A stretch of DNA of 36,703 nt from Deltaproteobacteria bacterium. GTDB lineage: Bacteria; Desulfobacterota; Desulfarculia; Adiutricales; Adiutricaceae. The translations under genes and the position numbers were made by a program. The notes below the pieces were generated by a model. It was not told the origin of the DNA. It did not search any database and saw only the letters and a program-made list of their open reading frames with translations. The DNA is taken from assembly GCA_031271165.1 (NCBI GenBank), contig JAISWF010000096.1, forward strand, positions 1 through 36,703. Reading direction: 5' to 3'. Positions 27,231-35,865 of the stretch are shown piece by piece (position 1 is the stretch's first letter; each line of letters begins with the position of its first letter).

Positions 27231-27561
27231 GCTCTGTTCCTCAAGTGCCCCGAAAAGTTAATCCCGGCAGCGGGCAGCCGGCCTTGTTAGCTAAAACACA
27301 TCACCCCCGGAGACCAAGTTCTGATATGGGCCGCCTGGGGCTGAGTTTGGAGCGCAGTTAGGGGCAAGGTTTTGGCCAGCTTAATCGACCGTTATTGGGC
27401 CACAATAACATAAAACTGGCCCCAAAAAAAACCCGGCCCCCTTACGGGGACCGGGCTCAATTTGTTAAGGCCCTGGTTTTCTTGACTGAAAGCTGCCTTC
27501 GAGACTGACCTGAGAAATCGGCCTCAAGTTAGAGCCGGTCGGGGCTGGACCGTAACGCTGC
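27231..27561. other. Intergenic region between the autotransporter and cbiC
   Basis: Holds the terminator listed at 27424-27456 and presumably the promoter of the cbiC-cbiA pair. I see no B12-box-like sequence. Confidence 0.45.
27424..27456 (-). terminator. Rho-independent terminator of the autotransporter gene
   Basis: On the minus strand a strong GC hairpin (CCCGG and CCCC arms pairing at 27432-27440 with 27446-27455, one bulged base) is followed by an eight-base T run. It lies about 100 bases after the autotransporter stop and separates it from the cbiC-cbiA operon. Confidence 0.8.
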
Positions 27562-29661
27562 TTAAAACTCAAAGGTCATCTGAATGCTGCCGCTAACACC
27601 ATCACGACGGCCCAGCCAGCCCTGAGTGCCAATGGTAAAAGTCATCGGAACCCGGCCGCTCCGACGATACGACAGACCAAGCTCGGCTAAAGCGGTTCCA
27701 CCGGAGGTCTTGAGCGTTTTAATGCGAGAGCCTTCCGTAACAGCTTTGGTCTGCCCGTCAAACTCATACTCATACCCGAGCCCGGCCAATAACTTAAAAC
27801 CAGGGCTGAGGTTGGCGCTAAAACGGCTGCCAGCTCTCAGGCGATGGGAAGAACTTCTTTCAAATGCGACCGGAGTTGACTCTCCCACCACCACTTCGTC
27901 ACCCGCAAGGCTGGTAAACAGGTATTTTCCGTAAAGATCCAAGGTCTTTGATTCAGCGAGATTAAAGATGCGGCCGACCGCCAGATGCCCGCCAACATAC
28001 TGACCGTCTGAGTCGAAGGTAACCTCACCGGGGCTATTGATAAAATCAAAGCTGCTGAAATCCAGCGTCAGCCGGCCTCCCCTGAGGCTGGCTTCCAGGT
28101 AGTTTTTACCAAGGCCGGGGCTGTCAAAATCAAAACGACCCAAAACGCCGCCGCCTATGTACTTAATCTGGCCGTCGCTGTCAACGATTTGGTTTTTCGG
28201 AAGGTTCATGCGGCTGTCAAAACGCCCTTGACCGACCTCTAGAAAACCTCCCAAGGTCAGGATGCCAGAGTCCAAAAAGCTGTTGCAATCAACACCGACC
28301 AAGGCGTTGAGGCCCTTAAGCTCGAATCTGTCGGCTATATCATAACGGGAGACTCCGCCACTGACGGTCATAAAAACCGCCGGACACGGACTTAAAAATG
28401 GCCGGCCCATGGCCGCCCCTAAGCCCTGATCGGCCACTTGGTCGAGACCCTGATTGAGGAAGGCCAGACCCGAAGAACGCCCAGCCGAAACTGTCTCCAT
28501 CTGGGGTTGGACCTGAAAACCCCTGAAGACCGCCGTCAGGGTGTCACTGCCAACTACTGGCTTGGAAAGCACCAGATCGTAGTTAAGCTCAAAATTGAGC
28601 TTCTTTAAGCCCTGGACCGTTTGCTGGGTAAAATCATCATCACGTATGGCGCCGTCGGCCTTAAAGAGTACAAACTCATAGCCTTCCTCAGGCATGGAAC
28701 CCTCATACATGTCGAGACTTTCGATTTTTGCCCCGCGACCGTTTAAATCTCCGAGATGGACTTCACCGGTAACATTGAGGGCCACCGAGCCAGTGGGCTG
28801 AAGCGGATCGAGAACAAAGGCGAAGTTTTCAAAGCCGCGGACGTTATTGCCTACCTCAATTCCGCCCGATTTGGGGTTAACTACCCAGAGGCGGTTTCCG
28901 GTAAAGACATCACCGGTGGTGTTGGAATTTAACCCACCGTGGACCGAGCGCCCAACAGAAGTATTGCCGCGGAGAATAACGGTATTGTAAATTGCCTGTC
29001 CTTGCGTTAAGCGCACATTGTCTCCGCCAATAACATTTAGGGCCACGGAACTGTCAATGATCTCAACCCGGTTATAGTTGGCTGTACCGGTCGACTCTAG
29101 CGTCGAAGCGGTGACTTCGTTATGACCGCCAATAACGTAATGGGCTTGGCTATTTTCCAAGATTAAGGTGTTGTAGTCAGCTTGCAAATTGCCGCCGCCG
29201 TTGATCCGGTTAAAGCCGCCATAGGCATTTTGGCCTACCCCAAACTGTGCCTGGCGGAGGATAATGGTGTTGCGGCTGGTTTTAAGCGAACCGTTAAATA
29301 AATCACCTGCCTGCCCGATCTGGCCGAAACCGCCGAAAATAGGAGTCAGGGCTATCAGCCCGGTCCCTTCGACCTTGACCAAGTTGCCTAAAACCTCGCC
29401 CTCAGCACCGTTTCCCCCATAAAAATACCCACCAGCGCCAATGACATTGAGATCAGCTGAGATGAGGAACTGATTATTGGAAGATGACGTCAGAGGAAAT
29501 AGCCACGGGTTGAAAGAGTCGTGAGGAGGGTAAAACGAAGCCGCCGAACCAGGGCCACTCCAAACCAGATTTTCGGCCTGAACGACCGGATTTACGACCA
29601 GAGACAGACCCACAACAATCGCCAAAGAAAATATAAACCGTCGCAACAATTCAGAGACCAT
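27562..29661 (-). CDS. Autotransporter (type Va) outer-membrane protein
   Basis: About 699 aa. A signal peptide of about 29 residues ends VVQA before ENLVWSG. The passenger (about 30-400) is rich in Asn and Gly and contains imperfect repeats in which a YNTVIL-like strand is followed by an IGGxN-like turn (DYNTLILENSQ...GGHN, NYNRVEIIDSS...GGDN, IYNTVILRGNT...GGLN), as expected for a beta-helix stalk. The linker SAGRSSGLAFLNQGLDQVAD near 410 is typical of the segment before the translocator. The last 280 residues form an autotransporter beta-barrel ending in Phe (MTFEF), the outer-membrane insertion signal. ATG at 29661 is chosen: GGAG lies eight bases before it and the signal peptide starts there; the frame is open to 29706. 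No protease triad or adhesion motif is evident. It has its own terminator. Confidence 0.85.
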   Translation of the reverse strand: MVSELLRRFIFSLAIVVGLSLVVNPVVQAENLVWSGPGSAASFYPPHDSFNPWLFPLTSSSNNQFLISADLNVIGAGGYFYGGNGAEGEVLGNLVKVEGTGLIALTPIFGGFGQIGQAGDLFNGSLKTSRNTIILRQAQFGVGQNAYGGFNRINGGGNLQADYNTLILENSQAHYVIGGHNEVTASTLESTGTANYNRVEIIDSSVALNVIGGDNVRLTQGQAIYNTVILRGNTSVGRSVHGGLNSNTTGDVFTGNRLWVVNPKSGGIEVGNNVRGFENFAFVLDPLQPTGSVALNVTGEVHLGDLNGRGAKIESLDMYEGSMPEEGYEFVLFKADGAIRDDDFTQQTVQGLKKLNFELNYDLVLSKPVVGSDTLTAVFRGFQVQPQMETVSAGRSSGLAFLNQGLDQVADQGLGAAMGRPFLSPCPAVFMTVSGGVSRYDIADRFELKGLNALVGVDCNSFLDSGILTLGGFLEVGQGRFDSRMNLPKNQIVDSDGQIKYIGGGVLGRFDFDSPGLGKNYLEASLRGGRLTLDFSSFDFINSPGEVTFDSDGQYVGGHLAVGRIFNLAESKTLDLYGKYLFTSLAGDEVVVGESTPVAFERSSSHRLRAGSRFSANLSPGFKLLAGLGYEYEFDGQTKAVTEGSRIKTLKTSGGTALAELGLSYRRSGRVPMTFTIGTQGWLGRRDGVSGSIQMTFEF

Positions 29662-30833
29662 AGTACTTCTCCAAAAATAGCCCTCGCCACCGAAATATCT
29701 TTCCAACAGCAGGGTTCTTATCCCGACCGCAAAAGCAGTCGGGCCCGACAGCTGGCCAACTACTAATCAATGTTGCCAGCCGTCTCAATAACAGACGCCC
29801 TGGCCCCCTTAATCTCGACGAGGACCAGAGTAATTTGATCGGAAAGGCTGTCTTTCCGCTTTTTTCATAGAGCGTTATAACGACTATGGACTGCCAACGG
29901 CAAACCAAACCTGACCCAGTTCAGATGTGAATAGAAAAATACTCAGTAATCAGCCTGTTAATAAATTGTAATAAATCCGTCTCCCATCCAGTCCATAGCC
30001 GCAGCCATCACGAGCTCTCAAGAATAAATACACTTGCCAACAAAACCATTCAAAAACCATTGCCGAGGCCCAATTATCAGCGTCCAAGCTCAACAAGATG
30101 ATGGCGACGCCAAGCTCCTCTAATCAGATCCAATCTGGTTTAACCTGAAATTTGGCACAGTTTGATGATGCCGCCGAAAACAGTGACGGTAGCCGTGACC
30201 AAATAATATGTCATAACTGACAGTTATCTCTAAAAAATGTCACAAATGATTCCAGGAAATAATCAGATGTTTCAGGCTTTATCAAGGGATTTTCGGCAAA
30301 ACATAGCCCCCGGCCAAAGGAGCAACTGGTCGGCCCAACAAAAAACAAGAAAAAAAGTATTTTAAATTTGATAAGGGGATTTTATGGCCAATTTTGGGAA
30401 AAGATTTGAAGCCTGAGAAAAGCCTGAATTGGAAATGAAATATTTTTTGCCAAACTTTACCGGTAGTTACTCTTACAAATATGGTTTAAAATATGAAACC
30501 AAATTTATCAGCGGTTTTTTCTTTGCTTTTGTCGGGACTTAATTTCTTTTTTTTTTACTACTTGACCGGCTCTTTGGCGTTTTTCTTAAAATTTCAGCAA
30601 CTTACCCAATCATGATTTTTCCTGATCGCCGCCTAATTTTTTATTCCGCCGAAAACTTTGGGCCGGACCTATTATTGCTTTTTGATTGACAGCCCGCCAA
30701 AGACCTGAGTATTATTTAAGCAGCTTTTCCACTCCAACCAGTTTAATAAAAACCCCAAAGAGCTATTGCGGCTTTAAAGATCAGAAGCGGCCGGCTTTGT
30801 AGCCGAAAATTGAGATTAAGGAGAAAAATCCCC
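29662..30833. other. 1.2 kb intergenic region between divergent genes
   Basis: Carries the upstream regions of the autotransporter (minus) and the BtuF-CbiZ gene (plus). The part from about 30200 to 30600 is AT-rich. I searched by eye for a cobalamin riboswitch (B12 box, GCCACTG) before the BtuF-CbiZ gene and did not find one. An AAGGAG ribosome-binding site stands at 30818-30823. Confidence 0.45.
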
Positions 30834-32846
30834 TTGAGAGCAAAAACTGCCACCCAATGTGTTATTATTTTTTTTCTCTTATCGCTGGCGGCCCCGGTTT
30901 TCGGGGCTTTGACCGTTACCGACGACTTAGGACGCCAGCTACGATTGTCAAGGACGGCCCGCCGGGTTTTATCAATGTCCCCGGCCGCCACCGAGATTAT
31001 CTGCGCCCTGGGCGCCGAATCAGCTCTGGCTGCGGTCACCACTGAAGACGAATATTTTCACGGGATAATCGGCGTCCCCGTTGCGGGTCCTCCGGGAGTG
31101 CCAGATGAAACAAAGCTTAAAAAATACCGGCCTGATCTGATAATTTTAGACCCAGCGCTGGCCACCCAGGCGGCCCTGACAACCCTGACTAACTGGGCTC
31201 CGGTATTGGTTTTAGGCTCTGGCGGCCCTCTTACGGCCGCCGAGTCCCGGGTAGAAACACTGGGCGTTCTTTTAGGCCGAAAAAAAGAAGCGGCCGCCGT
31301 CTTAAATGAATCAAGAGAACTTTTGGCCACCGTAGCCCTTAAAACCGCTAAAGTGGAAAAGCGCCTGGCGGTCATCCGTCTGCATGGACAAAACGGACGG
31401 CTTTACGTGGCCGGAGCTGGCAGTTGGTCCAACCTGTTGGTCGAACTAGCCGGCGGCAGCGCACCAATCGGTCTCCCAAGCGGTCAAATGGTCGAACTGA
31501 GCCCAGCCCTTTTGTCCGACTTAAACCCTGATCTGATGTTCGCCTGCGGCCGTGACCACAAGTCGATTGACAGAGTTCTTTCTTCGGGCTCTTTTAAAAA
31601 AATCCCGGCCGTTAAAAACTCCCGCCTCCGATATTTTCCCTGCGCCTTAACCGACCGAGCTGCCGCTCACGTAGGATATTTTGCCGCCTGGCTGGCCAGC
31701 ACCATGTACCCGGTGGATTTCGGAAAGCCCGAAAACTTGGTCCATCCCCAGGGTATCTTGCAGGAAAGAGAGCTTAAGCTCGACCAACTACCGTTTGTCA
31801 CCCGGGCCCGGGTAGTCTATGCCCGGCAGAGCGACTTTGTTCAAAAATCTCTTTTAATTGATTTAGCCGCCCCTCTTTCGGTAATTTCCACTTCCGATGG
31901 CCCTCTGGACGGGGTCAAGGTCATTGGCAACTGCTCATCTCCGCCCATGGTTTGGGATATCCAGCACCAGGGCGGCTGGGAAGCAGATCTAGAGGCCAGA
32001 TACAAGCTTTTGGGGCTCGATCAAAAGTCCTCGGCCCTCATGTTTACCGGGGCCGACATGGACAACCTGGCCGTCAAAACCGTGACTGAATCCTCTATGA
32101 CCGTTACCGCCCTGGTCACGGCCGGAGCCGAAAGTAATGCCGTCCGGACCTCACGCGACGTGGGGGCTTACGTGCAGCCAGGAACCATCAATATTATTGT
32201 TTTAACCTCCCGGAGTTTATCTGAGGCCGGAGCGGCCAGGGCCCTGATCACCATTACCGAAGCCAAGACGGCCGCCCTGTGGGACTTGGGCATCCGAAGC
32301 TCTCAAACACCGCTAACTAACCCTGCCACCGGCACCGGGACTGACAGCATTATCGTGGTTTCTGGAGGCGGCCGAGGTCAACCCATCGACTATACCGGGG
32401 GCCATGCCAAAATCGGCGAACTCATCGCCTCGGCTGTCCACGGAGCGGTAACCGAGGCCCTGGCTAAGGGCAACGGCAAAGCTCCGGGCCGCAATCTGCT
32501 AATTCGCCTCCGGGAAAGAGGCCTTTATCATGATGAGCTTTTTACCGGCCCCGCCGCCGATCTGCTCACCAAAATCCCCGGTTGGGCCGACCAAGTAGCT
32601 TTGGTTCTTTTGGATTCACCGGCCGCTGGTTTTACTCAAAACGCCCTGGCCCTTGATGATGCGCTAATCATGCAGCAGGCCGATGATCTGACTACTTTCC
32701 GCAGTCAATCTCTGGAAGTGGCCTCCCAAATCGCCCAAACCAAGGTTACCGCCCTTTTTGACTTGGCCGCTCCATCCCTGCCGCCAGCCTTAAAGCTAGC
32801 CTTAGACTCAGTGGGGACCGGCTTAGCGCTCAAAAAACCAAACTAA
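30834..32846 (+). CDS. Secreted BtuF-like corrinoid-binding protein fused to CbiZ amidohydrolase
   Basis: About 670 aa, two recognisable parts. After a signal peptide (residues about 1-24, ending PVFG) comes a type III periplasmic binding domain of the BtuF/FhuD fold (about 27-297): TVTDDLGRQLRLSRTARRV, SMSPAATEIICALGAE, then KYRPDLIILDP and ALLSDLNPDLMFACG. From about 337 to 545 is a CbiZ-like adenosylcobinamide amidohydrolase: TAGAESNAV, PGTINIIVLTSRSLSEAG, ITEAKTAAL, ATGTGTDSIIV and YTGGHAKIGELIASAV. CbiZ cleaves the aminopropanol arm from incomplete corrinoids so they can be rebuilt. A 115-residue tail is unrecognised. The TTG at 30834 is preferred because AAGGAG lies 10 bases before it; an in-frame TTG at 30810 is upstream of that site. 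No BtuC or BtuD gene follows. The fusion is seen in sequence; joint capture and remodelling is inference. Confidence 0.88.
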   Translation: MRAKTATQCVIIFFLLSLAAPVFGALTVTDDLGRQLRLSRTARRVLSMSPAATEIICALGAESALAAVTTEDEYFHGIIGVPVAGPPGVPDETKLKKYRPDLIILDPALATQAALTTLTNWAPVLVLGSGGPLTAAESRVETLGVLLGRKKEAAAVLNESRELLATVALKTAKVEKRLAVIRLHGQNGRLYVAGAGSWSNLLVELAGGSAPIGLPSGQMVELSPALLSDLNPDLMFACGRDHKSIDRVLSSGSFKKIPAVKNSRLRYFPCALTDRAAAHVGYFAAWLASTMYPVDFGKPENLVHPQGILQERELKLDQLPFVTRARVVYARQSDFVQKSLLIDLAAPLSVISTSDGPLDGVKVIGNCSSPPMVWDIQHQGGWEADLEARYKLLGLDQKSSALMFTGADMDNLAVKTVTESSMTVTALVTAGAESNAVRTSRDVGAYVQPGTINIIVLTSRSLSEAGAARALITITEAKTAALWDLGIRSSQTPLTNPATGTGTDSIIVVSGGGRGQPIDYTGGHAKIGELIASAVHGAVTEALAKGNGKAPGRNLLIRLRERGLYHDELFTGPAADLLTKIPGWADQVALVLLDSPAAGFTQNALALDDALIMQQADDLTTFRSQSLEVASQIAQTKVTALFDLAAPSLPPALKLALDSVGTGLALKKPN

Positions 32847-32854
32847 ATCAAGTA

Positions 32855-32879
32855 GGAGGCTGAGTCTCCCTGTTTTCTT
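32855..32879 (+). terminator. Possible terminator after the BtuF-CbiZ gene
   Basis: A six-pair stem (GGAGGC with GTCTCC including one G-T pair, loop TGA) at 32855-32869 is followed by CTGTTTTCTT. It is short, so confidence is modest. Confidence 0.35.
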
Positions 32880-33289
32880 ACGCCTCCCCGAAGTACTCGC
32901 CGGATTTACTGCTCGGTATTCGGTTGTTCACAAGAAAATCGTACCAAGTTAAAATAAATGTAACAGTAGACGATAATTGGTAAATTCATATTATACAGGG
33001 GCTGACTTTTCGCAAGCAGCCCATCAAACCCTCATCCTTAATTGATGCTGTGTACATTAAAATTTTTGATATATTAAATCAAAAAAATAAAGAAGTTTTC
33101 AAATTATTGACCTTATTACTGCGCTTACTACTGAGGAACTAACGGTTATGACCGGACAATCGGTTTAATTATGACGCAGATTTAATCCGATTTGGCCTGT
33201 CACTGAGATCGGCTGCGGCTGCTTCAACTTGATCGGCAGAGGTAAGAAACCTCAATCACTCCCCCAAACATTTTTAAGGCCAGAAGTTC
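32880..33289. other. Intergenic region
   Basis: No gene seen. A GGGCTG/CAGCCC stem lies near 33000-33024 without a T run. Confidence 0.4.
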
Positions 33290-33800
33290 AGGGAGTTTTT
33301 TATCATACAATTATTACCTATTGGGATAACTGATTTTACGACCATATACGGTTTCAATGACGGTAAAAAAAATCGTTCCAGTCTATATTTAGGCCGACAA
33401 AACTGAACTCCTTTACCATCTCGTAGAAGTTGATTACCCCTATTTTTTATCTCGACCTCGCTGATTGGGCAAATCACTTCTGGTCGATACTCTGGATAAT
33501 ATCTTAAGAGGACGCCGGGAACTTTTTGAGGGGCTCTGGATTGACCACTCCAACTATGACTGGTGGCCTTGTCCAGTCATTCGGTTGAGCCTGGCCTCAC
33601 TTAACCCAGAAAGTTTTGATACCGTAAAAAGCAGCTTAATCCAGCCCTAAACATAATTGTCGAGGGGGAAAATTTAGCTCTTGATGGCTGTACCCTGTCT
33701 TCAGTATTTATGTCACTTTTTGAAGACCTTCACTCCAAGTACGATCGAGCTGTAGCGATTATACTTGCTCACAGCTGTCCAAGAAAATCGCCAGACTGGG
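33290..33800 (+). pseudogene. Decayed AAA-ATPase-like / PD-(D/E)XK nuclease family gene
   Basis: Pieces in shifting frames match, in order, the AAA-ATPase_like family (old name DUF1703). First comes LLPIGITDFTTI near 33311. Next, in another frame, comes ADKTELLYHLVEVDYPYFLSRPR near 33392, then LGKSLLVDTLDNILRGRRELFEG near 33460, which is the Walker A region. A further frame gives GENLALDG with SLFEDLHSKYDRAVAIIL near 33675-33775, ending where the Walker B IDEYD should be. The Walker A segment reads R-P-R-stop-L-G-K-S, with TGA in place of an Arg codon, and at least two frameshifts are needed. The C-terminal nuclease domain is missing. This is clearly a dead fragment; the family is often found in multi-copy, mobile-looking sets. 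Confidence 0.65.
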
Positions 33801-34284
33801 GGTTGGGTAGGATAAACCCCAGGAAATAAGCCACCTCATCGTCCCAAACGGGTGATTTGAAATCCTATCCCCCTAAGCCAATTCTTCAGCGTGCTGTCAA
33901 AAAAAGGACCCTGGGACGCCCCCCCAGGGAGGTTCCTGGATAGATACTTAACCCTGTCAAGCCATTACGGAGCGAAGGTTTAAGGGTATTCATGGGACTC
34001 ATCTCCTCAAGAGCTGGCTAGGGGTTCCTGGTTTAGCTGTCCAACAAATCGGGCCTGTCCCGACCTGGGCCTTGTGACAGCCGACCCAAACGGCCAAGCC
34101 GACCTAATATATAGCCTGACCACTATAGGTTTTCCATCTGACCTGAGATTCTTGGGTAATGGCGACTTGGTTTTCCTATTCAGCCAGGCGTATACGTTTG
34201 TGTGCAGGGTGAGGGCCAACCGGAGCCCTGCCAACAAGTGTGGGATGCACCATTCCACCATGGCCACCGGGTGGCATGTATCTC
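33801..34284. other. Region without a supported gene
   Basis: Reading frames at 34007-34267 (minus) and 34074-34379 (plus) overlap each other and neither resembles a family I know. It contains the hairpin listed at 33899-33929. Confidence 0.4.
33899..33929 (-). terminator. Rho-independent terminator, minus strand
   Basis: CCCTGGG at 33909-33915 pairs perfectly with CCCAGGG at 33923-33929. Read on the minus strand, the stem is followed by TCC and then a seven-base T run. It may have ended the transposase remnant upstream of it on the minus strand. Confidence 0.6.
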
Positions 34285-34412
34285 AGAGGATAGTCATTTA
34301 TAACATTGTACAGCTGGGTTTTAACGGCGTTGGGGCTCGTACCGAGAAAAGATTTGACCTTGAGGTGTTGATTAATTAACTTGAAAAATCGCTCTATTTA
34401 CCATCTAGACAT
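34285..34412 (-). pseudogene. IS4-type transposase remnant (C-terminal part)
   Basis: On the minus strand one frame reads SRW-stop-IERFFKLINQHLKVKSF and then LGTSPNAVKTQLYNVIND. This matches the RWQIELFFKWIKQHLKIKxFxGTSxNAVKTQ block near the catalytic Glu of IS4-family DDE transposases. A TAA replaces the expected Gln codon at 34398-34400, and the frame loses similarity after NVINDYPLRYM. Only the block around the last catalytic residue survives. The element itself is gone, with no recognisable ends. Confidence 0.6.
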
Positions 34413-34521
34413 AGATGCCTTCTGGTAGCTCGTTCAGAAATACACAGGCTACCCAGAGGGCGGTGAGCGTCCGCTCTCCGCCTTTACCGCGCATATCTTC
34501 TTGACGGCATTGTCATAGACG

Positions 34522-34917
34522 ATGCCAGCATCGGCACTGCGTAGATTGGAATGGTTCATATCCGATTCCAACAAGGCGTACTGCTATCAGATCGTTGACG
34601 AATGGCAGCGCGGCGAAGGCGGCGACTACGAACTGATGAAAGTTTGTCATCATGTCGAGCGTGAACTGCTCCTCGCCGAGCGTTTCGACAAAACTGAGAA
34701 AGGCGTTCTTTTGAAGAGCGGCACCTTCCCAGCCATCAATGAAAACATCTTTAAACGCTTCTTTGCCGATATTTCCATGAACGTCATTAAGGTAGATGAC
34801 ATCACCGTTGCGGTGGAGAACCGCCGGACGGTGGCGTGGTATGACCTGACAGAGGACTACATCGAAAGCCTCTACTTCATCACCCATATGCATGAGTTCG
34901 TAACCGTTCACCGGTGA
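34522..34917 (+). CDS. Orphan ORF with foreign-looking codon use, probably a gene fragment
   Basis: I do not recognise this 131-codon frame. The protein looks genuine: soluble, with amphipathic helices (YQIVDEWQRGEGGDYELMKV, CHHVERELLLAERFDKTEKG) and a C-terminal part reading NRRTVAWYDLTEDYIESLYF. Codon use (CGT/CGC arginine, GAA, CTG) differs from the neighbouring genes. There is no ribosome-binding site, and an in-frame stop lies just before the ATG, so the true 5' end may be lost. A 170-codon frame on the opposite strand (34513-35025) is most likely its shadow. It sits between two transposase remnants, consistent with cargo or a stub of a mobile element. Confidence 0.4.
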   Translation: MPASALRRLEWFISDSNKAYCYQIVDEWQRGEGGDYELMKVCHHVERELLLAERFDKTEKGVLLKSGTFPAINENIFKRFFADISMNVIKVDDITVAVENRRTVAWYDLTEDYIESLYFITHMHEFVTVHR

Positions 34918-35104
34918 TTGAAAACCAATAATCTGGCGGACAGATTGCGAAAGTTTCCCATCCCCCCCATTTTTTTGGTTGAAAGCTCGTTGACAACTAC
35001 GATCATAAAGCCAGTTTGGCTCCATTTATTCACTTGACCGCCAGCTCACACTGAGCTTTATTATGAGTATCCGCTTTAACCTTTGCCTACTAAGCGTACC
35101 AAAT
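34918..35104. other. Short region without a gene
   Basis: No coding signal beyond the antisense shadow of the preceding frame. Confidence 0.35.
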
Positions 35105-35139
35105 AAAAAAAAAGCCCTAAAAGCTTCGCTTAAGGGGCT
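35105..35139 (-). terminator. Rho-independent terminator, minus strand
   Basis: AGCCC at 35113-35117 pairs with GGGCT at 35135-35139, extended by AAGC/GCTT pairing around TTCG. On the minus strand it ends in a nine-base T run. It is positioned to end the IS66-like remnant at 35330-35510. Confidence 0.65.
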
Positions 35140-35329
35140 GTTACAAAGGCTATTGGACCAGTTCAGTCATTATCTTTGTCTATCAGGGAGTGATACTTGT
35201 CTTTTAAGCCTATAGAGGCCTAAATGAGTCTTTGATAAACTCTAACTAAAGCCGACCTTTTCTGGATGGAGCAAGAGGATATGACAGTCCAAATTCCCAC
35301 TTGGACTGTCCTTTTGGAATTATGGTGCC

Positions 35330-35510
35330 TTGTGTCACGTGGCGCAGTCTATAACCACCAACCTCACACTTCGCTCGGCCCTATTATTGGTGGGCTCAAT
35401 GTCCAGAGCCAGCCACTCATCGGTCAAAAATGTCTGATAGTAGTCAACTGGCCAATCGAGTAAACCGCTTGGCCAAGTTCTTGGCCTTCTTGTCGTATCC
35501 TTGGCTTTGT
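35330..35510 (-). pseudogene. IS66-like transposase remnant
   Basis: On the minus strand one frame gives YDKKAKNLAKRFTRLAS. A second frame then continues as YYQTFLTDEWLALDIEPTNN and RAERSVRLVVI. The last part matches the PTNNxAERAxRPxVV block that carries the catalytic Glu of IS66-type transposases. A frameshift joins the two parts, and the frame stops soon after, so the gene is dead. The subgroup is uncertain. A terminator at 35105-35139 lies downstream on the same strand. Confidence 0.55.
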
Positions 35511-35522
35511 GGCGCATAGAAA

Positions 35523-35600
35523 ATGCCGTAATTTTAGGCTTAGTGGCTCAGCTGAAATGTCGCATCCCACTTAGTGCCTCAGCTCCCAAGTCGTATTTTT
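35523..35600 (+). repeat. Insertion-sequence end repeats (divergent copy)
   Basis: Three spaced units of the pattern TGTCGTATTTT then TTAGTGGCTCAGC can be read (near 35525, 35558 and 35589). The boxes TTAGTGGCTCAGC and TTAGTGCCTCAGC stand 31 bases apart. They belong to the same repeat family as bases 1-114 and 36388-36462, in the orientation of the latter. Probably the solo end of an IS21-type element. Confidence 0.5.
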
Positions 35601-35865
35601 CCTCCCCCAGTGGAGCCACTCGGGTTAAAATCACATGTCGCCAGGCAATGGCCATCGGCCATCAATCCATCCTGGCCAGGAGTGTTTCCCAAATGAAACC
35701 GAAGACAAGCCGACCCAAGTCGCGGGAGGCGCCGATAGAGGCCCCCACAGGAGACCGTTGGACTAGGAGTGCCCCCTATCCCGCCCGGGGCCCGGGCCGA
35801 GGAGCCCTGAGAGAGGCCCTGGCGAGCCCCAGGGCGGCGTACCCGGCAGCCAGGCCTCCCAGCCG

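Noticed and set aside
29700-30833. A cobalamin riboswitch before the BtuF-CbiZ gene
   Set aside because: I looked for the B12 box and its flanking conserved stretches and found none.
34513-35025. A 170-codon minus-strand frame opposite the orphan ORF
   Set aside because: The plus-strand frame has more natural codon use and protein composition, so I treated the minus frame as its shadow, without certainty.
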